Source of the DNA: Sycobia sp. Sy_11
Lineage: Eukaryota; Arthropoda; Insecta; Hymenoptera; Epichrysomallidae
NCBI GenBank assembly: GCA_018907035.1
Contig: JACCIC010000015.1
Location: forward strand, 1,546,001-1,610,000
Direction of reading: 5' to 3'
Length of the DNA stretch: 64,000 bases
A model generated the notes under the pieces. The model ran no database searches. It had not been told where the DNA came from and was given only the letters and a program-made list of their open reading frames with translations. Below, piece by piece: positions 12,790 through 25,280 of this stretch; the first letter of the stretch is position 1, and every line of letters starts with the position of its first letter. The position numbers and the translations under genes were made by a program.

Positions 12790-13152
12790 GGGCTGGGCGG
12801 CGCTCTTGTAACTTTTTTTTGTCTTAATGCTACTTAACGAGGCCCGAGTGTGGCAATTATTGGTACGAATCGTTATTGACTTAAAAACCGGTGGACTACG
12901 TAGACTTGTAGAACGTGTCACAAGTCCATCAATCTGATCTTATTCCACATTCTTTCTCTATATGAATTAGAAAGTAATAATTTGCCCTTTTTAATTCATC
13001 GCAATAAGGTAATTCAAATTATGATTAATTCACCCGCGTAAGAACAAAAAAAAAAAAAAAACAAAAACATTTCCCCACGCTCTTCGGCGCTTTCACTTAA
13101 ATAACGATAATTACACTAACGTCCTACGCACCTATTATGCCATTATCACACA

Positions 13153-13155
<3 letters not shown>

Positions 13156-13195
<40 letters not shown>
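13156..13195. repeat. (CT)n microsatellite, 40 bp
   Basis: Third GAGA-type tract upstream of the minus-strand gene. Confidence 0.95.
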
Positions 13196-13200
<5 letters not shown>

Positions 13201-14701
13201 AAATTGACATATATCCTTATGACGAACCGGCGAGGCCGGAGCTGCAGTCGCGCGCTGACGGCTGGCGCAGAGGTGACTTCTGTATCGCGCTGACACTCTC
13301 GTTGTAAATAAACAGCCAGGCGCGCCGTGCGACGCGATCTTGGTTTTTCGACATGTAAATAATATATAAAAGATAACATGGCCGCGGAAAAATCGTGACA
13401 AATCGAATTTAATCCGATGCTCGACCCGATCAATGGTCGGGCGATCGATTCTAATGCAATTTAAATTACGGCTTTGCTCCGCTTCGCTCTGGTAATCTAT
13501 ATGTAAAATTTGTATATTATGTAACGGAATAAAAATCATCGGTCCGGCGCTCTATCCGCGCTAGTCGTCAGAATCAGCTTTTCGGAAATCGCAAAATTAC
13601 ATATTTTAATGTATATTAATTCATTAATAAAACGAAAAAAAAAAAACAGAAGAAAAAAAAACATTTTTCATACGTGTTATAAGAATCATGTAATTCAAGA
13701 TAAAAATATTGATCGTATTGCATAAAAAGCAAAAGAAAGAATTATACAAATCGAATATGTGTAAGCATTTCGATTATAAAATATCTGAATGAAAACTCAT
13801 TTAGCAACATCAGTATTTGATAATAACGAACGTGCGTAAAAAATCAAACCAGACCTTTCGCGAAATAATCAAAACTAAAATCGGCCGAAACGTAAGCCGA
13901 TACGGAGGCGGTTCTCGATGGAACTCTTAGCTTATTGTTGTTTATTTAAATCATATTAGCGGATACTGATTTATATCGAAGGTTCCCGTGTTCCGTTAAA
14001 ATAGTAGCGTTTCTCTGATTTAGATTGTGCTAAGACTATAAATCGGTAATGTATAATTAATTGAAAGGCTAGTTCCAAAAATTGTTACAATTGCTTAAAA
14101 TCGTCCATTTAAGCTTGAAAACACAAAGAAAAACAAACTCAACCTAATGTATCAACATTTTGTCAAAAATAATTGTGAACGATTTAGAAATCCACGTAGT
14201 GGTAAAAAATTCACGTACTGGCCAGTTGATCTAGGTTTTTCGAAAATAATAACCGTTAAAAACTTACGCAATTTATCTTCAGAAAATGTTTTTAATATAA
14301 TGAAAATAACGGAATTCTCGCACTTTTAACAATGGAAACTTCAACCTTACATCCGATAGACCGCCGTCGCAGATTTTTTATCACTCACTCACCTCATATC
14401 CTCATTCTCAAATTTATTGCAGTTCTTTTAAGGACAATCTCGTGCTTATTGCCCCCCCCCCACCCCCGGCCAGTTCTACGCGATTACTCTCACATTTGTA
14501 ATATACCTCACAATCGCGATTCGCGAGCGTCGACGATATTATACACATGCTATAATTAATTTATCGGGATTCCGCAGGCCCAAGTGACGAAAGCGCGGGG
14601 CGTCGATCACTTAAAAACAAACGTATATACACGCGCACGCCCGAAGGAATTTTGTAAGCTTCCACTCCAACATGTCGAGCATTTGCGCAAGCACACGTCT
14701 G

Positions 14702-14790
14702 CTTCTTCTTCTTCTTCTTTTCTTTTTTTCTTTTCACCGTCTGCCTGTCTGTGTGTATGTGTGTATGTGCGTGCGTGTGTGTGTGTGTGC
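14702..14790. repeat. (CTT)n followed by interrupted (GT)n
   Basis: A pyrimidine tract at 14702-14733 and a GT-rich tract at 14750-14790. Confidence 0.85.
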
Positions 14791-15225
14791 ACGCGCACGG
14801 CATATATAGTAATATAAGGAATCTTTTTTCTTTCTTTTTCCAGCACCGCTCCCAGGATTTTGGGTATATATATACACGAATGTCCGCACACTTTCGGAAA
14901 TTTCGAATTTTGTCACATGGGAGACGTGAGCGAGCAATTACGACACGTACAAAATCACGCCGCCTGATCGATAAATAAACATCCGCGTTTTCCCAATTAT
15001 TTCACTTTTATAATGTTAATCAATGCAGCCGAACTATAATCGATCTTTCCTCTTTCAAAATCCGCGCCTCCTCCGAAAATTCGTGTTTATACATCTGACA
15101 CATGCACACAGGCACACATACACACAGATGTAAAATGCACACGCGCCGAAATAAGCACTTAATGAAAAAAAAAAAAACTAAATTAATAAAATAATAAAAA
15201 AAATGAAAAAGAGACTCCTCAGCAG

Positions 15226-15228
<3 letters not shown>

Positions 15229-15274
<46 letters not shown>
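15229..15274. repeat. (TA)n array, 46 bp
   Basis: Follows an A-rich stretch. Confidence 0.95.
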
Positions 15275-15277
<3 letters not shown>

Positions 15278-15539
15278 AATATATATTTCTATTATTTAAA
15301 TATATGGTCCAAGAGATTTCCTTTTGTTTCACCCTTTCACACACCTTATAGCAACCTCTACGCTACGAGAATCGTAAGGTGGTAAATACCTCCGCCCGAT
15401 GCACAGCTCGCACCGGTCAGCGACGAAGTATATAAAGTACACGCGCACCGTGCTTTAAACGCTGCAGGAGCGCGAGCGCCAGCGCACGATCGCGCGCTTT
15501 GCAAGTATTGTACAGCGCCGCGCGTATGCTGTACATTGT

Positions 15540-15559
15540 ATGTGTGTGTGTGTGTGTGT
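15540..15559. repeat. (GT)n microsatellite
   Basis: In a CpG-rich block. Confidence 0.9.
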
Positions 15560-15650
15560 ACCTGTGTCTCTGTGCGTGCATGTGTTTACGCGCGCACTCT
15601 CGATTTTCTTCTAATGTGTATACCTATATATCTCTCTCCCTCCGGCTGCC

Positions 15651-15668
15651 TCTCTCTCTCTCTCTCTC
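15651..15668. repeat. (CT)n microsatellite
   Basis: Short pure tract. Confidence 0.9.
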
Positions 15669-15767
15669 ACTCTTCCTCGACGATGGCTAGTTCTTGAATA
15701 TATTGGGTACTTTTGGGCCCCCGCACGGCGGGCTCGCTCGCGCGCGCACGGACACTTAAGTATGAAT

Positions 15768-15770
<3 letters not shown>

Positions 15771-15819
<49 letters not shown>
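15771..15819. repeat. (TA)n array, 49 bp
   Basis: Inside a CpG-rich block. An alternating GC stretch follows about 30 bases later. Confidence 0.95.
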
Positions 15820-15821
<2 letters not shown>

Positions 15822-16020
15822 ATTATCGTCGCGAAGCCGATGTGCCTGCGGGCGCGCGCGCGCGGCCATATAAATAATAGGCGTTATATTATGCGCTCCT
15901 CTCCTGGCGACGGGACGCGGATTGCCGATCTCTGGGTCCTAATATCACGGCGGAGCAGCGACGCGCGCGAGATCGGCGACGACGGCGGCACCGGCGCGGC
16001 GGGGTGGGAGAAACGGTGCT

Positions 16021-16045
16021 CCCCCCCCCCTACCCTACCCTTCCC
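16021..16045 (-). other. C-rich tract: G-quadruplex or i-motif
   Basis: A run of ten C is followed by three CCC blocks with two-base spacers (TA, TA, TT). The minus strand therefore has four G runs with two-base loops, a strict quadruplex motif, and the plus strand has i-motif potential. It sits inside a CpG-rich block of about 800 bases. Confidence 0.7.
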
Positions 16046-16357
16046 GATTTTTCGAAATGCGCGCATTTGCGTGTATATGTGTGTAAAAGGCGGAGAGAGG
16101 GGGAAGCCTCCCGCGGTAGTGGTGGCGATGATCTACGGTGGACGTACTAGTGCCGGAGAGATAAGGATTTTTGGAGGCGGAGGGGGGGGACGTTTAGGTT
16201 GCGGTTATTTATGGCTCTGCACGATTGTCAAATTCTTCGTTCGAGATGGGGTGCGAGCGGTATAATGAAATCGATTAATTCGCTTTTATTTTTTGGTCCC
16301 TTTACACCTAGTCAAGTATTTATACTTAAGGTAGTCCCACCGACATAAATCTATTAC

Positions 16358-16360
<3 letters not shown>

Positions 16361-16409
<49 letters not shown>
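16361..16409. repeat. (TA)n array, 49 bp
   Basis: Marks the right edge of the 15.4-16.25 kb CpG-rich block. Confidence 0.95.
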
Positions 16410-16411
<2 letters not shown>

Positions 16412-17163
16412 AAAAATTCGTAAAAATAATTAAAGGATATCATCCAGTGGACAGGAGTTACCATTATCTATCAATGCCTCGATTATTCAAAAAAAAAAAA
16501 AAAAATGTAAATAAAACAAAAATTTTAGCAATTACAATTTCATATTGCACCTTACGGTGGATGGGCCACAATTGATTCTTGCGTAATACTAAATTCATAC
16601 CAACTTTATACAAGCTATAAATTAATGATTATCATGACACCGAAAAAATAGTTGCTCAGTACGTCAACTGTCTAGAAAATGAACTTTAAAGCTTATTGAG
16701 GATGGAATACATGAAATTATGCTATATTTGTTGCAATATCATATTTTGTACATTCAATACTAAGAAACTTATTACGTTTTAAAATAAATTTAAAATGATA
16801 CTTGGCCAAGCACGAGGAATTTTGTAAGAATTATACTACTGGATCCTTTTAACATTCTCTTTTAATCTAATACGATCGCCACATGATCTAAGAATTGTCC
16901 GTTATAATTTAGTTTCAAAAATGTTGAAAAGCAACTAGCATTCCAAAAAAGATTAATTTTCACAAAAATTTATACAGTTTTACTTGAATTAACAGAATGA
17001 AAGTGTATTTAGCAAATAGAACACAATTAATAGTATATGACTATTTTTTTTAAAATTATAACTGGTGTTTTAAAAAAAAATTTTTCCGTAAAATACATCT
17101 CCATCGCTGTTGAAAAAAAAAATTAATAATAACTGACAACAAAATATCAAAAAAAAAAGAACA

Positions 17164-17197
17164 ACGGGCGTCGTGAAAGTAACGGGGTTTCGCCCGT
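17164..17197. other. GC-rich hairpin (7-bp stem)
   Basis: ACGGGCG at 17164-17170 is the exact reverse complement of CGCCCGT at 17191-17197, with 20 bases between. A second hairpin follows 13 bases later. Confidence 0.6.
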
Positions 17198-17210
17198 GCG
17201 GGGGCAAAAA

Positions 17211-17228
17211 GTCAGTCCACCGACTGAC
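17211..17228. other. Perfect hairpin (7-bp stem, 4-base loop)
   Basis: GTCAGTC and GACTGAC flank the loop CACC. It is the second of two neighbouring hairpins at the edge of a CpG-rich block. Its function is unknown. Confidence 0.65.
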
Positions 17229-17367
17229 AAACACGCCATTGCCAAATAACTAATCCCGACGATTGGGGCATGCGAGGTGTGTCGATTTAAACGGTCCGCG
17301 CATTATAAGACGTCGCGCTAATCATAAATCATGGACGATTGTGCCTTGAGACGTGCGAGATTCTCGC

Positions 17368-17382
17368 GGGGGGGGGGGGGGG
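17368..17382. repeat. Run of 15 G
   Basis: A single G homopolymer. Its exact length is sensitive to sequencing error. Confidence 0.9.
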
Positions 17383-20300
17383 ATTCGGGTCGTCACCCAG
17401 TGGCCGGAGATGGAATTGACCGGCGACAGTGGTACGCCGATGAATTTGGAAAATTTGTCGGTTGGGAGGAGGCTTTACGCGAAAAGAAATTTTCCGACCG
17501 TCGAGTGTACAGGGGGACAATTAATATTTTTTCGAGTCCGCGTAATTCGGCCGATAGAATGTTTCTTGATACGCGAACGAAATCAAATGCGTTAATTCGT
17601 GGGCAATGTATTTAAGTCACGCGGATTTCAAAAAGCAACCGTCTTTCAAAAATATATCTTGCGTTGCAATTCTAATTTAGGAGCAGAGTTAACGGTTGGC
17701 CTTTCTTTTCTATAATATTATAAGTTGAAAATCTATCATGTTGGATTTGTTTTTTTGAGCGCTCGTATTTACGCAAAAATTATTATTCCACGACTTTGTC
17801 AAATCATGAACTAATCACGACGCAATGAATGAAATAATTCGAAATGGCTGTAATCATTAAAAAACAAAAATTTTGCAGGTAAGAAATCAATGGAATCGTA
17901 TAGAAAACAGTATAGAAAATAATAGAAAAATACTTTCAATTATTTGAAATTGTATGAAATCATTCAATAGTTTTAATCATTAACATAGACTCCAAGCGAA
18001 TAACTCCTCGACTTTCAATGAACAGCGGGATTCGACATCGAGGGGGGTGTGGGGGATTCCTTAATAAACCAACGAAGCCGCTTTTGTATTAATTATTTTT
18101 AAGGCACATATTGTTCTTAAATCACATATGCCCGCCCGTCCTGGCAAGTTAGGAAAAAACTCACTATTAAATTAATAAGTATTTTTCAATCTGCCTTACG
18201 CTTACGGTCGTGCGTCTATAAGATTAAATCACTTTATCGTCTTACTGCCCTATTCTCCGTACACGTACCTGATATTGGATTTCTTTTCCTTCGGTATCTT
18301 TTTCTAATTTCTAACTAAAAATTTTCGACTTCTTCAGAAATTGATTTACATAGTTACATTTTATTAATATTAAACACGCACGATGACGACCGCTGCACAG
18401 TATCAATCGGTACGTCTGTTATGAGAGTAGATAAATAAAAAAAAAAAAAAAAAAAAACAAGTGCCCACCCGAGAGCTACTATACTTATATCTACATATAT
18501 AAAAACGCGGGTGAATTTACGTGAGAGCAATGAATGAAAAACGCAAGATACCGAGAAATTTTTATTGTTACAGGTATTTAATTGGCCCTCTGACGATGGA
18601 TTCTGAAATTTTTCAATTCGATTCGTCGACGTGCGCCAATTTATATATATATATGTGATTGTTTCTGAGCAAAGTCGTAAATTACGCACGATCGTTTTAT
18701 GTATTATATAGCTGCAGAGAAGTCATTTTATCAAATGACGGGTTATATTTATTTTTTTTTTACGAACTTGTGTATATAATAAATGACGTTGCTTTGGAAA
18801 ATCTTGGATGTCGTACGTATAATGAGGATAATTGGAACACCGGCTTTTTGATAAGCGAGGTAAAAGAGGCCTGGTACAAATGCTAAACATTTTTTAGTAA
18901 TGTATCAATATTTTGAAGTAACTAGAAATATACGTAATTTTTTTCCGGCCATTCCAACCGATTCATAGATACATTTCCTAAATCTTTTTTTTAGGTATTT
19001 AATACCAATAATGGTGAGTATCGCATAAATGTACTTTACTGTTATGTTTAAAGAAGTCTACTTTAAAGTCAACTTGATGCGAGGTACGTATAAGATATAG
19101 CCCTGCTAAAAAGTTACTATCGTTATATTTAATTATTATAGAAATTCATTGACATTACTGATTATTTTAATTGATAAATTTTCAATTTTTTTCGAGTTGA
19201 TAATTTTGAAGAAACTTATACGTATCTCAATCTACCTAATACATATAATACATATTAAACGCATCGACAATATAGTTTACACATGCGTATACAATGTTAT
19301 ATATACTTTATGAAATCTTAATCGGGCTTATATACTAACCAATATAATGTTTTGCCACTTGCGGGAGTGTTCGATCACTAGGCATGCAGTGTGCGCAAGC
19401 TCTTTGAATTAAAGTTTCGAATGAAAGTTAAGAGCACAACTAAACATAAATCTGAAAAGACTTTCAAAAATGTCAAATGATATTATTTACTTCATAAGTA
19501 AATCGAATAGAATTGCCAATTAACAACCAATAATTAAAGCCGAGATACGACATAGTAGAATACTATTTTTTTAAATAATTGGTTAGTGCAAAATTTTAGA
19601 CATTAAGTAATAAAAGGAAAACATTTCCAAAAATAATTCATTACCTACAATTGTTAAGATGATAAAATCCAATGAAAAATGGACCTTATTATTCCTTTGA
19701 AATTCTTTGAAATTCTTACTTTCCGTATTCTTTTATGTAATGAACAACATAATATTACAATATTGTATAAGTATTAATTGTTAAATAAATTGTTCGTTTA
19801 CTAGCCAGAAAGGAGATTCCCAAAACCTAGTTTCTACCTCATTCTTAATTTTATTGGCAACGTTCACATTTTGCATTCTAAAATTTCCCTAATTTCTAGC
19901 CGTGATAATTGAATCTAGTTTACCAAATACAAGTCGGCAAATGTAGTCTTAGCGAGTGTTTAAATAAAAGAAATTATAATAAATTGATAAGAAGAATCAC
20001 ATTATATTGTTGTTATATTATTTACAACGTATATAGACAAACTGACGAATACAGAAGTAAAGTACGTATTCCGACTGCAGACTTGACTCTTGAGACAAAA
20101 AAATACCGAGGAAAAACATCATTAACACGTATTGCATTATGTTACCTTCTAATTATTTTTTCTGTATTGATTTATTTCATTTCACTACAATATTATACAT
20201 TCAACGTGTAAATATTATTCTATCTTTTTTCTCCAATGTATATAGAAGGCCATTGTTTAATTGCATTATATAAAGCAATATATAACTAAAATTCCTTAAT

Positions 20301-21395
20301 GAAGAATATTTTATGATTATCGACAAAATTTAAGAGTTTTCATAGTTTTTACTTTTCCTCTCGTCTAATACATAATTTTTTAATTTCAAGATAAAATTAC
20401 TGTGATATAATAATACAATTATATACAATATAATTGTCTATTTAGCTCTGTTTTTATTTTGATAATGTCGACAATTTTATTGATCACTCTTTTCCATGCT
20501 GAAATTTCTCACAACTCTCATAATATTTATGCTATTAATCAAAGTAATAATAATTAAATAATCATAACTTTAATATTAATTATTTTAATATTTTTATCGT
20601 AAAAATATTGTAAAAAAATTAATTCATAAAATTAATAATAAAAATATTTATAGCATTGATAGGATTAATAATATTTTGAGAAAAATGTTATTTCATACAT
20701 TTTAAGTTTATATAAAAGCAAGTAATTACATTGCATTTTATTTATGAACTAAACTGTCTACCTCTTATTTGAATAATTTGTAATTTCAATGTTTCTGATT
20801 AGATTTTAAAATTCTAAACTGTTATGCTCGGCTTTTTCATTCTTTTGTTATTTTATCTTTATAGCTCTTTGGAATATAACGAAATTTGACGAAATTTTTA
20901 TGAATCAACATTCACCTGTAATTAAAAAGAACTAGATTGTAACAGGTAATAAAATGTAACGTGGACAACATTTTAAAACCAGATAAAACCTCTTTTTCAT
21001 ACCAATATTTTCACGTATACGTCTCAAGCTGGAAAACAAACCAATGCGAGTACAAGTTATGTAATAAAAAAAAAAACAGATAAATTCCTAAAATTCAATG
21101 GATCGTCTTTCCTTTTCGTCAATTCATTTGAAATTTTTATTCGGAATATACAGTCAACAAGTGCAATCCATTAATTTTCCATCTATATTGGCCAGGCAAA
21201 ATTGCATCGTCAGGCTACAACTTTTAAACCTACTATAGTGATGTGGCAAAAATTAAAAATCTACAAACTTTTCGTCCCTTTTCAATTAATTAAAAAAAAA
21301 AATTGAAAAAAATAACATTACATCTGATTGGTCATTCATGTAAAGCCATCGACCAAATTTTTTGATTCACCATTAAAAATAACAAAAATTCGTCG

Positions 21396-21417
21396 TATAT
21401 ATATATATATATATATA
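21396..21417. repeat. (TA)n array, 22 bp
   Basis: One of the few short pure arrays. Confidence 0.9.
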
Positions 21418-21742
21418 CAAGAGGATAATACTATTTAACGTGCGATCGGTCACGCACTCGGGTCATGTGGCCAAGTCGAGTTGAGCATGAGAGAAGGAAA
21501 AAAAGGATGAAAAAAAAGAAAAAAAAAACAGAAAAAGAACAGCATAAGACGAGCTCGAAAGCCGAATGCAAATCAGCCATTCGTTGCCTCCTGCATCTTT
21601 TCGCGAGAATGCTCATATACATATTGTAATCGACGCATGGGAATGAAATCATCGAAATCCCCGGAAGCATTCCCGGGCATTTCCATTTTATTAGCCGAGC
21701 GCGTCCTTCGAAGTCTCGTCAGGGGCATTCTTTTCATATACC

Positions 21743-21768
21743 ATATATATATATATATATATATATAT
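21743..21768. repeat. (TA)n array, 26 bp
   Basis: About 220 bases before the candidate proline-rich exon. Confidence 0.9.
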
Positions 21769-22559
21769 TTCTGTGATGCATAGTGCCGTGGACGAAAAAA
21801 AGAGGAACTATTCTCGGCTCAAGTAGTTGAGGATGGACACGGGATGATTGGCGAATTATTTTTCGATCCACAGCTTGTCCGTTCTTTTTCATAGATATAC
21901 ATACACACACTTCTATACAGATACATACACATTTGTATGTATGTGCATATAAGCATCGATCGACCATGATCCCAGCCATTGCGCAACTTCCCGCAATTAT
22001 GCCGTCGTCGACTTGGACTACGGAGATGACGATGAGACGTCGACAAATTCCGCCACCACCTCCTTGCACATTGCGACATGGACCTGCGGATGTACAAAAT
22101 ATCGATCTGAAAAACGAATCCTTCCCACCCCCACCTCCTCCTATTCATTCTCCAGTCATGCGTAGGGAAAGCACCGCGCGCGTGTCCGAGGTCGATGAAC
22201 CCGTACGGTTGCCTTTGCCTCGTATGTGTACATACATACATACATTTACATATATATATATAGTATAATAACTGTATTATTGTCTATTTCTCGCCTTTAT
22301 TTCTCAGTGAGTCGGGTAAGGCATTTTACTTTTTGGCATGTCGACAGTTCGCTGAGTTTACCAAAGAGATTTCAATGGCGCCTACTTCAAACAACCACAA
22401 AATCCTTGAATTTGCACGTCTCTCTCGAGCTAAGCAGCGTGTTTACCTCCAGCTCCGCTCCAGTTATATTATTGTACTTAATTATGTAAACTAATAACAA
22501 AAGTTATTTCTCTATCAGAAATTTTCTCGTTTAAGTTAACTTTATGACTAATGGACTCG

Positions 22560-24800
22560 TATCTTGTAGTCAAACTACGACTAAAAAAGTCCTCCAAATA
22601 GGCCCTGACAACAGGGACCAAATGGGAGCGTCGAATTAAATTTATTCTTCAAAGATGACATTGTCACAGTCAAACTACGCCAATGTAACAGCAACAAAAC
22701 CAAGCAGGAACATGATACTATTATTGACAGTATCGACGTCTTGTATAAGCAATGTGCGATTTATCTCTAAAATATCAGGTAATCTTGTATGTATCAATTT
22801 AAACAATGAAAATACAGTTAAGGCACTCAAAATTAAAGTATTGAAAGTGAAAATTTTTGCATTACATATAAAGCCACTAATTAACAACAATAAAAGAGTA
22901 ATAATATCAATTGTGAACCGAGTAATCAAAAATGCAGCAATTGTATAGGTATTGAACGCCAGGAGAAAATATATTGTCGAACATTACTCCAATTCGTGCT
23001 AGTTTAAGTAAGTCAGGAAGATCGCACATAGTATCGTTGCGTCGACAGTGTTAGAAAATTCTCCCTGGGCCTTTGAAAAGAACTCATGAAAACACGACTT
23101 ATTGGATCTCTCTATCGACAGAAACAGCTACTTGTTTTATATGTAAAAATTCAGGTCATATAACAAAATCATGTTCCAACGCTATTATTAATCCAATACC
23201 AAATACACAAGACGGTAAGTCAAGGAACAAAACAAACTTCAACAGCAAGCAATATTAATATTTAGAAGAAAGTATTCCAATCAACGTAAAAAGAACTACT
23301 GAAACTGAAGATAATATTAAGGAAAAATACAATAAATAAAAAGAAACGTACAATAGAAATCTCAAGCAATGCAAAGAAAGCTTTAACTCTTGAAGAAGCC
23401 CTTGCTCCAATACAGCAAATTTTTATAGTCATCTAAATCTTTCCCATCACACCTACGAGAATTGCGCTTCTTTTGATATTAATGGTAAACGAGTTTTAAA
23501 TTTCATTGAAAAAAATGAGTTATGTATATTATAACATAAAATCGTTTACACGAATAAATCTAATTAGTGGAAAAAGATATAACCTGGATTTAATTATTAC
23601 TGCAACAATTTTGTCAAAAACAATCCAACACATGTGTATACAGATACTTTTAGATCGAATCATTATCCCATTCTCACTACCTTCTCTACTGAGAAATATA
23701 GCTGTCTTACAAAATATTTGATACAAAGTCAAAAAGAATAAATTGGGACGAATTTTTAAAATCTATATCAAATAGCTATACGAAATTTCTTTCTGTAGAG
23801 TACTCCAATTGAATTCCTAATGCAAAATATAGATTTTCTATCGATGAACTACTACAAGCTTTAATATCAAATACTCCAAAAAAAATTTTGTACAGTATAT
23901 GAATAAAATTCCCGTTACTTGGTGATATGCCAAGTCTGTCAGATAGGTACAAATACAAGAAGCGTGTCTTAAAAAATGGTAATTTACAAAAAAAAATTTT
24001 AAAAAAGCTTGAAACAATTTGCTACATTCTTAAATTTTCAGACAAATGGAAAATATGGGTGGCAGACAATTAAGGGTTGAATAAACAATTGGATAAATCT
24101 AGACAATCCAAGTACATAGTCTAGTAAAACCAAAAGAGACAGGCTCAATGAATCCTTGGATAATTTAATTCATCCCTGGGTACCCACAACTTCTGATTAG
24201 ATTCCAGAATACCACAAAAACGAATTCTTAAATAGAACTTTTGACCTTTAAGAATTCAACATCACCTGAGACTCAAAAAAATTAAATCCTCCCCTGGCCT
24301 AGACAACGTAGATAATGAATTTTGAAAACGTTTATATCTGAAATATAAGCTCTTACTGTTAGAAATTTTCAATGAAATATATTCGAAAAACGATTATCCT
24401 CATGACTGGAAAGAGCATTCTTACACTTTATTGAAAAATTAGATGGCAGAAATTTCATACCTATAATCTGATCGACCTCTGTATGCAAACACTGTATGGA
24501 AACACTTCTATTAAATAGATGTCAATGGTGGCTTGAATCTCATAATCTTCTACCAAAATCACAATCTGGCTTTAGAAAGGGGCAATCGTGCACAGATGAA
24601 TATGCTAAAGAAGCGACAAGGAATGAGCATAATCAAAATTTTCACCTACATTTCACAGATTTACAGAAATTTTTTATGGGTAATGCAAAGATAAATACAA
24701 TATAAAAAATTACTGAAGTAGGAAAACCCATAGGAAAGGAATATTTCAAATATTTTTATAAAGAAGAACCAAAGCCGTCGTATTATGGACTTAACCTCAA
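22560..24800 (+). mobile_element. Decayed non-LTR retrotransposon, I/Jockey group
   Basis: Fragments of both retrotransposon proteins occur in the expected order on the plus strand, broken by many stops and frameshifts. Around 22.65-22.92 kb the translation resembles the nucleic-acid-binding ORF1 of this group. A CCHC zinc knuckle (CFICKNSGHITKSC) lies at 23133-23174. An apurinic-endonuclease-like part spans about 23.46-23.75 kb and ends in SNHYPI at 23655-23672, where active enzymes have SDHYPI, so the catalytic Asp is replaced by Asn. Reverse-transcriptase segments follow: SPGLDNVDNE near 24.29 kb and LPKSQSGFRKGQSCTD near 24.55-24.60 kb, where the family usually has a QxGFRxGxST-like motif. 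The YxDD active site is not visible. The 5' end, 3' tail and target-site duplication were not found. The clade is uncertain. Confidence 0.75.
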
Positions 24801-25263
24801 AAGAGAACTAAAGTAACAATAAATAGATGCAGAGCAAATCAGTACCACCTCGTGGCATCCCTGGCCAGAATAGATATTATTCAAAGTGCTTAATGTTTCT
24901 GCAGAAATGATTTCAAGATTTAGACCACATAATTTAGCAGTGCAAATTGTACAAAGAACACAGAAAATATTTACTTAAAAAGCTAAGAAAGCATCGTTAT
25001 TTTTTCACAAACAAAATTATGTGACATCTCATAAATCCTCAGTCTCACATATGTCAAATACTACATCATCTTTGTTTTGTTAAATATCAAGTAGAGATAT
25101 ATAAAATCTTTTCAATTATATACTCGATCTGTTAGTTAAAAAAGAAGAAAAAAATGTATATATGAATTAAAAATATCTTAATTATATCTTAATATCTTAA
25201 TAATCTCATCAAGTGATGGAAAAAGTTTAAAAAAAGCAAAATGACAAGCTTACACGATCGAAA

Positions 25264-25280
25264 ACACACACACACACACA
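25264..25280. repeat. (AC)n microsatellite
   Basis: Short pure tract. Confidence 0.9.

Larger units (their letters stand above)
12472..12800 (-). promoter_or_regulatory. Presumed 5' UTR and proximal promoter with GAGA tracts
   Basis: This lies directly upstream of the minus-strand start codon. Read on the gene's strand it holds two (GA)n tracts, about 115-150 and 255-295 bases before the ATG. GAGAG is the binding core of the insect GAGA factor (Trl), which often marks paused promoters. I see no TATA box or clear TCAGT initiator, so the transcription start is not located and a non-coding 5' exon further upstream is possible. The tracts may also be plain microsatellites. Confidence 0.3.
12801..22559. 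other. Non-coding DNA upstream of the minus-strand gene
   Basis: No supported gene. To about 17.6 kb the DNA has several CpG-rich blocks (13.2-13.55, 14.5-15.1, 15.4-16.25, 17.16-17.6 kb) with (TA)n, (CT)n and (GT)n tracts. From about 18 kb it becomes AT-rich, apart from a GC-richer block at 21.4-22.45 kb that holds a weak candidate exon. A run of 21 A at 18437-18457 has no recognisable retrocopy in front of it. Confidence 0.6.

Noticed and set aside
15425..15480. TATATAAAG followed by a CpG-rich stretch as a core promoter
   Set aside because: There is no initiator motif 25-35 bases downstream and no exon follows. TATA-like words are frequent in this DNA.
19909..20211. 100-codon plus-strand frame ending in a membrane-like segment
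   Set aside because: It has no ATG, a stop directly before its first codon, and no usable acceptor. The hydrophobic end can be explained by AT-rich composition.
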